NCBI GenBank assembly: GCA_036245805.1
Contig: BTRK01000001.1
Span: 496,001-560,000, forward strand
Direction of reading: 5' to 3'
Length of the DNA: 64,000 bases
From: Pristionchus mayeri
Taxonomy: Eukaryota > Nematoda > Chromadorea > Rhabditida > Neodiplogasteridae
Shown here: positions 43,768 through 54,971 of the stretch, one piece after another
Position numbering within the stretch: position 1 is the stretch's first letter
Layout: each line of letters begins with the position of its first letter
The notes under the pieces: generated by a model
Seen by the model: the letters and a program-made list of their open reading frames with translations, nothing else
Database searches by the model: none
Told to the model about the DNA's origin: nothing
Made by a program: the position numbers and the translations under genes

Positions 43768-46717
43768 CTCCATTCTCCATTCTCCATTCGAGCGCGGCTG
43801 AGAGGCGGTCGATCTCGACTTTCCTCTCTGTCTGTTCTCGTTTGGGAGTCCCCCGGCGTCGACTTGGACAACCGTCGGTGGTATCTGTCTGCTGCATGCC
43901 CGTCGATACTCTTCGAATCGGGACGCTCAACTGCAGGACGCTCAAGAAGGACGACAGGATAATCGAGATCGAGGATGCAGTGAGTAAATGCCCTTTTGAC
44001 ATCATCGCCCTCCAGGAGACCAGGCGCAAGGGCCATACTAGCCTTACCCTATCCAATTCGCAACATCTGCTAGTGGCATACGGTATTCAATCAAGCCATG
44101 GTACCGGCTTCCTGATGGCCAAACAATGGGCGAACTCAAGCATCTTCCACCCTGTCAATCCTCGTCTCTCGTACCTGGATATCCCATCAATCGGCTTGCG
44201 TATTATCAACGCCTACGCACCTACCTCTTCTTACCCGGATCAAGTCTTCACTACCTTTCTAAACGAGCTAAGCACACTAATTGCAACCTCTACCCGTCGT
44301 GTTCGACTACCGGGGGGTGGAAGGGGGCATATAGTGGTGCTCGGTGACTTCAACTCGAAGATCGGATCCAGAGAGGCGATTGAGGAGCGATTTATCGGAA
44401 GACATGGACTGGGAGAAAGAAACGAAAGAGGGCAAAGCTTGGTCGACTTCTGCATGGAAGCAAAGATGTTCGTACACAACACTCGCTTTCAAAAACGCGA
44501 TACTCGGAAGTGGACATGGCTCAGCCCGAACATGCAATCCCGTAATGCAATCGATTATGTCATGACGACCAATCCAAAAATAGTGCAAGACGTCTTTATT
44601 GTCGGGAGCTTTGATTTCGCAACTGACCATAGGCTTTTGATGGCCACAGTCAAAATAACTTCTGAAGTGAAACGTCGTTTCCACAAGTCTCGGCCAAAAG
44701 TGCAACTTGATAAGAACAAATTTGTGTCCGGAATATTGTCTCTAACGCGAACCGATGTGAATAGTTACGAAAGGATGACTTCTGCAATCCAATCAATTGC
44801 TGACGAATCCACGACACAGGTTCCATCTGAAGATCGATTTTCACCACAAACCAAGAAACTGTTTGCTGAAAGACGATGATTAAGCGATCAAAATCCTACG
44901 CCGATCATTCGAATGCAGTTTTCAGTCACTAGTAAAGCACTGCGTTTCTCGATTCAAAACGACATAAGAAAGCGTCATCTGGAAATAGTTCGACAAGCAG
45001 TGGAATATGGATATAGTACGAAAAAGGCTCTAAGGAGTTCACAAATAGGACAGACAAAACTATTCCAACTCGAACGAGAAGATGGCACAATTGCGAACAC
45101 GAAGAATGAACTGGATACTGTAGTCAAGAATTATTACGATGACTTATTCCGAAGAACGAGACGGCCGAAACGAGAAAAATTTCTGACAAATGACTTCTTC
45201 CCACCAATTATCGAAAGTGAAGTATGGCACGCGATTTACAAACTGAAAAACGGAAAGTCCCCTGGCCCGGACAAGGTAACAGCAGAGATGTTGAAGTACG
45301 GTAGTGACATCCTTGTCAAACCCCTTTGCTCTCTGTTCAACAAATGGATACTGGAGGAGACTGTTCCCGATACTCTGCCAAACTCACTGATATCACTCAT
45401 TTATAAGAAAGGAAATCAACTCGACATTTCAAACTACCGTCCAATTGCACTCTTAAATCTGATATACAAAACATTCACCTCGGCCATCGATAATCGAATA
45501 GAAAAAACCAATGTCCACGAGCCAACCACCGGAGCAAGCCGGCTTTCGCAAGAACTATGCAACAACGGACCACATGTTTACTCTCCACGAACTGATGAGC
45601 AAGTCGGTTGAGTACAACTTTCCATTGTACCTGGTCTTCATTGATTTTGCAAAAGCTTTTGATTCGGTAGAATTCAGTGGCTTGTGGAGTGCATTATTTC
45701 AACAAGGAATCCACTCGAAGATCGTGAACACCTTGCGACAAGTATACCAAAAGGGCAATGTTTTCGTAAGAGTTGGATCGAGCAAAGTGCCCATTGATGT
45801 AGAAAGAGGCGTCCGTCAAGGAGATCCGTTGTCTCCCCACCTCTTTAACAGTGAACTGGAAGGTGTATTTCGTGAAATGAATTGGGATGATTTTGGAATA
45901 AGGATCGACGGAAGAAATCTGACCCATTTGCGATACGCAGATGACATCGTCCTAATTTCACATGACCCCAAAGAAGTTTCAAGTATGTTGCGTGAATTGG
46001 TGAATGCGAGCAAAAAAGTTGGATTGAAAATAAACCAAAAGAAAACTGTCGCCATGACGAACCGTACTCAAGTATCACTTCACATCGAACAAGATTCTTT
46101 GAGCTATGTCAGCAGTTTTGTCTACCTTGGCGTCCGAGTATCATTCGACAACAACTTATTGCTTGAACTAAACAGAAGGATCGGAAGTGCGTGAAAAGCA
46201 TTCAACAAATTTCACGATTTTCTTACCAACCGGGCTGTCGCAATGGGACTGAAAGCTAGAGTTTACCGTATGTGCATAGAGCCTGCTCTACTGTATGGCA
46301 GTGAAATCTGGAGCTCAACGAAGAAAGCAAGAACGAGATTGATTGTGGCACAGCGTTCGATGATGAGAAAAATGGCCGGAGTAACGAGAATGGATAGGAA
46401 GAGCAATGAGTGGTTAGCAAACAAAGTACCGATACAAGATGTTCGAGTCCGAGCTATGCACAAGAAATGGACTTGGGCACGACGAATTGCATCACTGGAC
46501 GACGATAGATGGACGCAGAGAATTGTTTTCTGGACACCGTGGGATAAGGAAAGACCGATTGGACGACCAAGAACGAGATGGCGGGATGAAAGTGGAGCGA
46601 GTAGGAATAAACTGGGCTGATATTTGCAGAAGATACCCCGATAAATGGACCGACGGCATGATTCAACAGGCCCATGCCCTGAAGTTTGAATAAATTGATT
46701 TGATTTGATTTGATTTG
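43768..46717 (+). mobile_element. RTE-like LINE with target-site duplication
   Basis: An 11-bp AAACAGGGATT flanks the insertion (43757-43767 and 46718-46728). It encodes an apurinic-type endonuclease followed by reverse transcriptase without a separate ORF1 and ends in a TTGAT-type simple repeat (46695-46717) in place of poly(A), the layout of the RTE clade. The start, with three CCATTCT repeats, may be near full length. It lies 31 bp upstream of the gene D start codon, in the opposite orientation to that gene. Confidence 0.93.
43896..46693 (+). pseudogene. RTE-like endonuclease/reverse transcriptase, disabled
   Basis: From the ATG at 43896 the endonuclease shows LQETR, VVLGDFNSKIG and TDHRLL. 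The reverse transcriptase shows NGKSPGPD, SNYRPIAL, LVFIDFAKAFDS, GVRQGDPLSP and the catalytic RYADDIVLI, and the C-terminus has GRPRTRW. Four lesions break it: a TGA at 44877, a frame change near the A6 run at about 45503, a TGA at 46192 where the family usually has Trp, and another frame change near 46590, after which the frame closes at 46693. Most of the protein is otherwise recognisable, so the decay is fairly recent. Confidence 0.93.
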
Positions 46718-46728
46718 AAACAGGGATT

Positions 46729-47060
46729 GAAATAAAGGAGAGGTATAACTGCGATATAGAAACGCATCACAAAACCAAGGAACAATCGTATCCGCAAAAC
46801 TTTACTCGGCAAGAGCAAATATAAAAAAAGTCGAAAAAATTGAACCAGACACATTGTTCACTCGATATGCACTGGCGGAGATTCGAAAGAGGCAATAAGA
46901 TAATAATAATAGCCTGAATAATAATATACAATTTGGTCAATCAGGGAAATGCAGGGAATGTATATGCAAGATAACACTCAAGATGATAAAAGTTAAGAAG
47001 AATGAAGGGAAAGTGAGGTCGATTCGGGATGAATAGTCAATTAACGAGACAGACTGTGCA
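46729..47060 (-). promoter_or_regulatory. Family upstream region belonging to gene D
   Basis: This matches the sequence just upstream of the start codons of gene A (54575-54960) and gene B (50065-50610). Shared words include CCGCAAAACTTTACTCGGCA. The RTE-like insertion has separated it from the gene D start codon. The promoter role is inferred from position and conservation only. Confidence 0.5.
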
Positions 47061-47066
47061 GATGTT

Positions 47067-50060
47067 TTAGATGTACAATTCGAGGAGGGCTTTCGATCGC
47101 TCTTTCAACTGCACATTGACCAGGAGAGTGTAGACATCGAGCTTGCCCATCTGCGATATAAGGTAAGTTCGTATTGGTTTCATCATTTCTCATTCAATAT
47201 CACTCTTCGAACTCTTCGAATAGAGTGAGTAGAATGAAGAAATTATTACCCAAAGTACGAACTCTAATATGTGCTGAGTCAGTGAAATTTTAGATTATGC
47301 CGCAAGGCATTTTTTCAATACAGCTTAACGATGTGTAACAAAAATAGTTGGAAAACACCTGAGGGGATGATAATTTTTTTGCGCCCAGATGGTACCATTC
47401 GCTAATACTGACTATTTGGGTTGGCAATGCGAGACAAGGTAGCGTGTTTTTAAGTATTTCCTCGAATGCTTGAATTGCGAAAAAAAGGTTAGGAGGAAGC
47501 GTAGCGTTTCGTTATGTTTGTCTAGAATTTCCAACGCTACTGACCATGAAATTCAGATGGTAGAAAGAGAGTAGATGGTCGTAGTACTCGTCTGAATTTT
47601 CGAAGATGAACCCGCACAAGGTACAACGAGTCTGCAATCACTTATTTAATGTCTATACAAAAAATAATAAGTATTGGTGCATACTTTTATGCACCAATAT
47701 TGTTAAGGAAACAATTCGAGCCACTCTTCTCTTTTAACATCATCTTTCATCATACTGAGAACTTGAAGCATAGGTGGGCAAGGGTTGAAGCTGAGTACTG
47801 AATAGCGGTGGTTCGGGGCTCAAAAACTGGGGAGTTGGTGAACAAAAGAATTTTCCGGTCGTAGTTCCACACCGGTGGGTTCGTGAAGTTGCCTTCAATA
47901 TTACCCACGTATAACTCGAAGTGAAAATGAATTCTCAACACTATACCCAGTAGATTGAATCTTTTAAGTACTGTACCCCTTTCTAACACCGTCTAGCTCT
48001 ATCATTTTTTATCCCCAGTAGAGCATATTCAGCTATTCTATACCTCACAACATACTATTAATTATACGCATCTCATTGCGCTTTCAGACATATATATCTA
48101 TATAATCCTCAACACACCTTCGCTGTTCCGATGTGCTCCACCAGGTTCTTCATCATAATATATCCTTCCTTCCCGATTTGCTCCACAGAATCCTTCACCC
48201 AATCCAGCATGGTTCCTGGTAGTTCTCTAGCCTGTCGTCTAGCCTTCTCCTTCGCCATTTCTTCCACTAATACGATCATGCGTCTTTCGGGGCGCAGTAC
48301 ACCGTACTTTCTCAGTATACAGTGTACGTTTTCCTCCTGCCTTGTAGAATCACCGTGCTGCTGTAAATCAGTTGCTACCGCATTATCTTCATGCAGTATA
48401 CAATGACAAAGACAACTTGCTGCGAATGCTGGCGGCGCGACTGTTCACCTTCATCGCAAAGCATTCTGAAAATAAACAGTTTATAACCTAATACTTCATT
48501 TAAAATGCCAAAATTAAGGCAAACAGTGATATGAGCTTAGACAAATTTAAAAATTTAAAAATCCCGGAATATTTATCGGTGGACTCGCTCAGGGTTGACC
48601 ATCATCAGAAGAAGAGTATGGACAGTCTGAAAGATCGATAACTTTCCGATAATTTCCTTGAACTCAGGTAATGGCAAAAGAAGTAACCTGGCACTTCCGA
48701 TCGGAACGAGTCTTTACGTCATGATCCCTAGAGGCGATATGCATGAAGACGTGTCTGGCGGAGAACATGTATCGAGCGCAGTGTGCACAGTAGTAAAACT
48801 GAAAAATCAGAAAAACTATATCGTTATCTACCTCATTTCGAAATACTGTAGTGGAAAAGCAGTAATGTATGAAGTAATGTATGAACAAACATTGATGAGC
48901 AGATAACAAATACTTCACCTTACTTCATAAGACCGTTTTTACAGTGATGCTTTTTTTTGTTTAGCAACATATTTCAAAGAGTAATAACTTCTTTCAAAAT
49001 TGAGATAGAGACTAATTGTTTTGCGGCGGATTATTCTGCGTACGTTGAGTTTATAAAAAATAGGATATAACCTTCACATGAAAAAGGCAGTATGGTGTAA
49101 AAAGGTGTATGGGGATCTAGAAGCAGATATACATCAGGAAAAATACCTACAATCTCGTGTGATTTACCTATCGAAAGATCAAAATCGTTTGTCTCTATCC
49201 TAATTTATAAGGAAGTTGTGACTCTTTAAAATGTGTTGCTGAACTTTTGAGATGCATTTAAATCTCAAAAATATATGAAAATTCCAAGTAACATATCCGA
49301 ACGAACCGCTTGTACTTCGACTCTCCGAACCACCTCTTTGAATAACATCTTCTTTTCCTCATCACTCATCTCATTGAGTATATTCTCTGTAGAATAATGC
49401 ATCGTATATGATTCGGACGATCACGGTCGTATGATAACCTTCCAGATTTTAACCGAAAGTAGTGCACTTCGCCAGTATATTCAGAGTAGGTTCCAAAGTG
49501 TCAAAAATGCTTCTGAGTAAGTTCTGCAGAAGGGTCCATTTTTATTCGGAAGGTTATCATCCGACGATGATCTTCCGACCTAGTGCCGATTGCCGATATC
49601 ATGAAAAAAAATGAAAAATTTGCAAATTGGAGAATAATCTCACTCATTTCTTGGATCTTCTCGTTGGCTTGAATTCTCTGGATTGCGCCTTGACGGAAGA
49701 TATTACACATTCCATGGAACAATTGGATGCATTTCGAAATCGGCTGTAAAAAAAAGACGTTTTTCATGGGAGTTTCATAAAAAATGAACTAGACTTAAGT
49801 ATCATACTTTTAAAAAAAACACTCATAACTCTCAATTATCGAAACACATATGGAAGACGCACAGATTAGAAAGAAATAGCTGGTTCGTAAGTCATCAATA
49901 TGCCAGATCAAAGTGTTTCGAACCTCCGGTAGGTTGCCATTGGGTTGCGCCTCAGCAGCTTTAGTGGAACCTCGGCTGAAACAGTCGCACTTTCCCCTTG
50001 CTGCTGCACATTTGCTGCAGAAGCCGAGGTTTCGCAGTTAGAAGAGGCATCGGATTCCAT
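47067..50060 (-). pseudogene. Zinc-finger family gene B, probably disabled
   Basis: Exons in minus order: 50060-49924, 49743-49644, 49386-49307, 48798-48688, 48626-48573 or slightly shorter, a short exon near 48477-48429, 48360-48118, 47631-47545 and 47150-47067 (stop). They align exon by exon with gene A, including both fingers (CAHCARYMFSARHVFMH and CTLCGFIFENSDEYYDH) and the end module LDVYTLLVNV. Two lesions are visible. One base is missing in exon 1 after GAGGTTCC, which puts later exons out of frame, and the donor after the VNPERVH exon reads ATAAAT where gene A has GTTAAT, giving an immediate stop. Exons 1 and 2 of gene A appear fused and shortened here. It could still make a truncated product from another start. 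Confidence 0.75.
47672..47699. repeat. Perfect short hairpin in an intron of gene B
   Basis: TATTGGTGCATA, a 4-base loop CTTT, then TATGCACCAATA: a 12-bp perfect stem. It lies in the intron between the eighth- and ninth-type exons. Function unknown. Confidence 0.9.
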
Positions 50061-50064
50061 TCTG

Positions 50065-50610
50065 AACTATCGAAAATAAACGATTAAATTTGAATTGAAA
50101 TAAGGTATAAATGCGATTCCGAGACGCATCAGAAATCCAGTGAACACTCAGATCCGTAATGCTTTATTCATCCAGAGCAAATTTCAAAAAATCGGTAAAA
50201 TTAAACCAGATCGATATGCACTGGTGGATATTCGAAAAAGGCAACAAGATAATAATAATAGCTTGAATAATGAATAAAATCAAAATTAGGTCAATCAGAT
50301 AATTACAGGGAATGTATATGCAATTCAATATTTAAGATGACAAAAGTGAACCAGAATGAAATGAAAGTGAAGTCGATTCGGGAAGAATAAGTACGATAAA
50401 ACTGAACAACGCACATTGTTCTCTCAAAATACATTAACGTTATAGCAGACGCTGCATAGAAATAATAATTTCAATAGTATTATAGTACAAATGAAAAACA
50501 TGATCAATCAAATAATTACAGGGAATGTATATGCAAGATAATACTCAGGATGAAAAAAGTATGACAGAATCACGAAAAAGTGAAGTCGATTCGGAATAAG
50601 CAATCGTGAA
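50065..50610 (-). promoter_or_regulatory. Intergenic and upstream region of gene B
   Basis: Holds two tandem versions of the family intergenic block (about 50090-50395 and 50400-50610). It lies between the gene A stop and the gene B start codon. Words such as AATTACAGGGAATGTATATG recur in both and in the other intergenic spaces. Regulatory function is inference. Confidence 0.45.
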
Positions 50611-50617
50611 ATGTAGT

Positions 50618-53600
50618 TCATGCGGGGATATTGTTGGCGGTCAATTTGGGGAATGCTTTCGATCGTCCTTTCAAATGCACATTGACAAGGAGAGTGCAGA
50701 CATCGGGAGTTTTCATCTGCGATATACAGTACGAAGACTATCAACATTATTTCTAAAGGCATTTTTTCCATACTTCATGCCGCTGTTACCGAAAAACGAA
50801 TAATTTGTAAAAAAAACTCTGCATTTGCTACCGTAAACAGTTAGTCAACGCCAGGTTCACTACACACTGGTCTGTGCCCACTTGTATCATTAATTAATGC
50901 TCACCATGACACACAGATGGAAGAAAGTGAGTAGATGATCATAGTATTCGGATTCATTATCGAAGATGAGTTTGCACAAGATGCAACGCGTCTGTAATCA
51001 TTTTTTTTACAAAATAAATAATTTAAATTGGAAATCTCTCCCATTTAATACAACACGCTGTCCTCTTTTCCATCCTCTTCCAGACAGCCGCCTGGATCTT
51101 TGAAACCTACGTATTACCGAACGTGGGCACCATTGCTGCTAGCAGCAAGACCCTCCCGACTTTCGGCTGGTGCCATCACGCTTCTAATAATTTTAGAGTA
51201 TTTTACGGGGTGCCAGTTTTGTTGGTAGGCAAATGTGCATCTCACCGGATTGTTTAACCCAGCAGCAATCCCTGCCCACGTATTCGTATTACAATCCCAC
51301 CATCTAGCGCTATCACTTTTATCCTCGGTATGAGAAGAGTCAACTATTATGTGACACGAAATATGATATTAGCTATATGCTGGTTGTGCTTTCTGGTGTA
51401 GATAACATTCAGATAATACACTAAGACAAACCTTCGCCTCTCCGATGTGATCCTTCAGGTCCTTCATCAACATTTCTCCTTCTTTCGTGAATGCTTTTAC
51501 AGAATCCGTCACCCAATCCAGCATGGTTCCTCGGTGTTGGAATACATATGCTACCACATTCAGTGGTAAGATCACGGGCTCTTCGGGGCGTAGTCCAGGA
51601 TCCGTTAGAGATTTCTTCGCGGAACTGCAAATCGGATGTTACCGTAATGTTCTTATAAAGTTTTGTTAACCATATATTTCCGTAAAATGGACACAAAATT
51701 AGGTAAGACTCAATGAAAAAACAACTTACTTCAACCGCTGACGGCTCAACTGTTCATTCTCTTCGAAGAACATCCTAAAAACAAACAAAATATAAACCAA
51801 TACTTATTATATTGTAAGAATTCACGTGATATGTAATTATGCGGATAACAACAAAATGCGTTATATTAACCGGTCCAATCGCGTATGGTTGACCATCTTC
51901 CAGAGAAGAGTATGAAGACCGTGAAAGCTCTGTAAAATTGTAACATTGCGCAATATCATAGACCAAGGAACGAAAAGAGTACTACTGTAACCTTGCACTT
52001 CTTCGAATGTTCGGAACATATATTTATCTGATGCTCGGCATAGGCAATGTGCATGAAGACGTGTCTAGCCGAAAACATGTATTGAGAGCAGTATGCGCAG
52101 TAGTGAAACTGAATAATTATGGCATTGTCTACCACAGAAGGAAATATTGTAGGGGTAAAGCAGTTGAATGTATGAGCAAACTTTGACGATAATATAATAA
52201 ATACTTCACCCAAAACACACTTAAATTTACTTAAATATTGGGGTGTCCGGAAAGTTCGTATAATGCTTCGGAAAAAAGTCAGTTCGCGATCAAATGCAGT
52301 GATTGCGCAATCTGTTTGTCAACAATGTATTGCATCATTCTGACGTTGAGTAGTGAGAGGATTTAATCAGTCTCCTAGTTGCTACATTGATTCTTGTGAT
52401 GGACTCCCATCTCTACCTCCGAGCAGTTTTACTTCATTACTACCGTCTTGGCCGATCCGTGAAGGAGGCCCACTCTGCCCTGGCCCAGTCGGAAGGAGCT
52501 GACGCCCCCTCCATACCCTTCTGCTATAAGTGGTTCTCCCGCTTCAAGAAAGGGGAGTTTGGTCTCGATGATCAACCCCGCTCTGGACGCCCTCCCTCCC
52601 TCGATCAGCCTCTCGTTCTCCGCACACTGAAGCGCAAGCCCATGGCCAGTGTGCGTGAGTTGAAGAAGGATACTGGTACTCCCAGATCAACGGTGTCCGA
52701 TATCCTCCATCGATCTGGGAAGAAGCCGAAACTCCCACAAGTGATTCCCCATGACCTCTCCCCCGAACAGCTGAAAAATCGTGTTCAAGTCTGTCGGGAA
52801 TTACTCCATCGTAGATCCAATCTTCGATGGGTCAATTCCATCATCGCTACAGATGAGAAGTGGATCACGTACGATGACCCTGTGAGGAGACTGCAATGGG
52901 TGGATGCAGATGAGAAGCCCACGCCCGTCCCGAAGAAGGAAGAGCACGGAAAGAAGGAACTCCTCTGCTTCTTCTTCTCAGTGCTTGGTCCCATCTACTG
53001 GGAGATCCTCGCCCCTGGCACCAGCATCAATGCCGACCTCTTCTCTGAACAACTGGAAGATGTCGCGATCAGAGTCCCTCCCAGACTCCTGAACCAGGGC
53101 AAAATTCTTCTTCTGATGGACAATGCTCGCCCACATCGAGCGAAGATGACCCAGAAGAAAATGGACGAGCTGAAGATCGAGAGGATTCCCCATCCACCGT
53201 ATTCCCCGGATCTCTCCCCATGCGACTACCACTGCTTCCGCTCTCTCTCTGACTTCTGCAAAGGAAAGAAGTTCAAGAATCGAGATGAAGTTGTGAGGGC
53301 TTTCGTGAACTGGGCGGTCTCGAAGAAACCCGCATTCTGGAAGAGAGGAATTGAGACCCTGCCCAATCGCTGGAGGGAGGTAGTGAAAAAGAAGGGGGCA
53401 TACATTGGTCACTGAGAATTGTAAAGCATTGAATAAAAAATAAAAACAAAAAATTATACGAACTTTCCGGACACCCCAATAATATCAAATAATCGAAAAA
53501 TTCTTGCATGAAAAATGAGAACTTTTTGGAGTGAATTAAAACTTTCAAAGTTAAAGTTAATGGGTACCCGATTCATGTAGATGTTTGTGTAAATCACCTA

Positions 53601-54571
53601 GTGCGATCTCTCAAAAGAGTTTTGATATACGTTTTTTATTACCTGATCACATATAAAGAAACGAATGGTAATAATTACAAACCGGAAGCTTTTCAACTTC
53701 TTGAATCAGCTCATTGAATAACAACTCCTTTTCCTCTCCGCTCATCTTATCGAGGATCTTCTCTGTATAATAATGATAAACTTAGCATGAAAAAAATAAA
53801 AAGGAGCAAATAATGGAATGGTCACACCCACCCAGTTCTTGGGTCATCTCCAATTTGGGTTGAAGTATATGCATTATGCCTTGACGGAAAATATTGCACA
53901 TTCCAAGGAAGAAGTTGATGCATTTCTTCATCTTCTGTAAGCAAAATTTACTTTTCATGGAATTACTCACGGAATAATTTCGCATAACAAGAACTAAACT
54001 AGTATATTTGTTCGGAATAAAGATAAATAACACTCGAGTATCTAAAAACGTCTGAAACACATTTAGCCCAAAATGGAAAGATGGCTCTTATAAAGTCATC
54101 AAAATCAGATGAAAGTGATACAAACCTCCTGTAGTTTGCTATTGGGTTGCGCCTCAGCAGCTTCTGCGGGAACCTCGGCTGATTCAAGTGCACTTTCCCC
54201 TGGCTGCACATTGTCTGCAGCAACTCCAGCGTCGCTGTTCGCTGTCGACTGACTACTTGCTGCTTCTGCACCAACTGCTGCAGCTCTCAGCTGCTCGGAT
54301 ATCCATTCTTCCAGAATCACAGGATCAGTGAAGGAATTTCTGAAAATTGTGAAATTATTCACATGATGATTATTGTTCATCGTAACGACGGTATTCAAGA
54401 GAATACAAGATATCTGCCCTCCGGTGATTTCATCTATGATAAAGTAAGTTTACTTGTCGGACAGAGACCAGGTCAGGATTATATAATAATAAGTATTTTC
54501 GAAACAGCTCACTTCAGTTCTTTCTTGCCCTTGGAGAAGATCTGAGTGCTTGAAGAGTCATTGGAATCCAT
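50618..54571 (-). CDS. Two-finger U1-type zinc-finger protein, ten exons (gene A)
   Basis: Exons in minus order: 54571-54513, 54339-54126, 53934-53832, 53762-53683, 52108-51992, 51929-51871, 51774-51730, 51624-51432, 50991-50905, 50716-50618. All junctions are GT-AG and in phase, giving 351 residues. The N-terminus is Ser/Ala/Glu-rich and two helical segments follow. Finger 1 has C156, C159, H172, H178 and finger 2 has C293, C296, H309, H315, both with the C-x2-C-x12-H-x5-H spacing of U1/JAZ-type fingers, known in other proteins to bind RNA or dsRNA. After each finger comes a similar LHTLL or VCTLLVNV module, so the protein looks internally duplicated. There is no signal peptide or membrane segment. 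Intron 4 hosts a mariner. I do not recognise the family; RNA binding is inference. Confidence 0.8.
51115..51235. repeat. Dispersed repeat in an intron of gene A
   Basis: The words GGGCACCATTGCTGCTAG and AGCAAGACCCTCCC, then a GCCAGTTT match, recur at 60170-60260. A short interspersed repeat of unknown class. Confidence 0.7.
52238..53479 (+). mobile_element. Apparently complete mariner transposon (1242 bp)
   Basis: The terminal inverted repeats are perfect for 27 bp, starting TTGGGGTGTCCGGAAAGTTC, and TA flanks both ends (52236-52237 and 53480-53481). One uninterrupted transposase frame fills the middle. The element lies in intron 4 of gene A, antisense to it, and accounts for most of that intron's length. 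Perfect ends plus an open frame suggest recent insertion and possible activity. Confidence 0.95.
52399..53415 (+). CDS. Mariner transposase, intact (338 residues)
   Basis: The first ATG is at 52399; the open frame reaches back four codons further without an ATG. The N-terminal half has two helix-turn-helix-like regions (residues about 5-110) for binding the terminal repeats. The catalytic triad is Asp in ATDEKW, Asp in LMDNARPH and Asp in PYSPDLSPCD, with 34 residues between the last two, the DD34D signature of mariner. A length near 340 is normal for the family and no stop or frameshift is present. The transposase cuts the element out and pastes it at TA sites; whether this copy is expressed from inside an intron cannot be seen. 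Confidence 0.95.
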   Translation: MDSHLYLRAVLLHYYRLGRSVKEAHSALAQSEGADAPSIPFCYKWFSRFKKGEFGLDDQPRSGRPPSLDQPLVLRTLKRKPMASVRELKKDTGTPRSTVSDILHRSGKKPKLPQVIPHDLSPEQLKNRVQVCRELLHRRSNLRWVNSIIATDEKWITYDDPVRRLQWVDADEKPTPVPKKEEHGKKELLCFFFSVLGPIYWEILAPGTSINADLFSEQLEDVAIRVPPRLLNQGKILLLMDNARPHRAKMTQKKMDELKIERIPHPPYSPDLSPCDYHCFRSLSDFCKGKKFKNRDEVVRAFVNWAVSKKPAFWKRGIETLPNRWREVVKKKGAYIGH

Positions 54572-54574
54572 TCT

Positions 54575-54960
54575 AAATTAAGAATTGCTGAAAGAGGAAT
54601 GGAAATAATGTAGAAGTATGAATGCGATTCCAAACGCAACAGAAAGCCAATGAACATTCGGATCCGCAAAACTTTACTCGGCAAGAGATATCGAAAATCG
54701 ATAAAATTGAACCAGACACATTTTCCTCTCTCGATAGACACTAACTGTACGAAATACGCTGCATAAAAATAATAATTTAAAGAATATAACAGTACAGATG
54801 AAAAACCTGATCAATCAAATAATTACAGGGATTGTATAGGAAAGATATACTCAAGATGGCAAAAGTAGGTCAGAATGAAGTAAAAGTGAGGTTGATTCAG
54901 GAGGAGTTATCAATAAACGAAATAGAAACCATATGATGAGGTATTCTAGATGTGAAATAA
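54575..54960 (-). promoter_or_regulatory. Upstream region of gene A
   Basis: The 400 bases between the gene C stop (54972) and the gene A start. It shares CCGCAAAACTTTACTCGGCA and further words with the spaces before genes B and D, so the tandem duplication unit includes the intergenic region. No clear TATA box. Promoter role inferred. Confidence 0.5.
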
Positions 54961-54971
54961 GGAAGTTCCTA

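Noticed and set aside
48131..48406. Plus-strand 91-codon frame
   Set aside because: Antisense shadow of a gene B exon.
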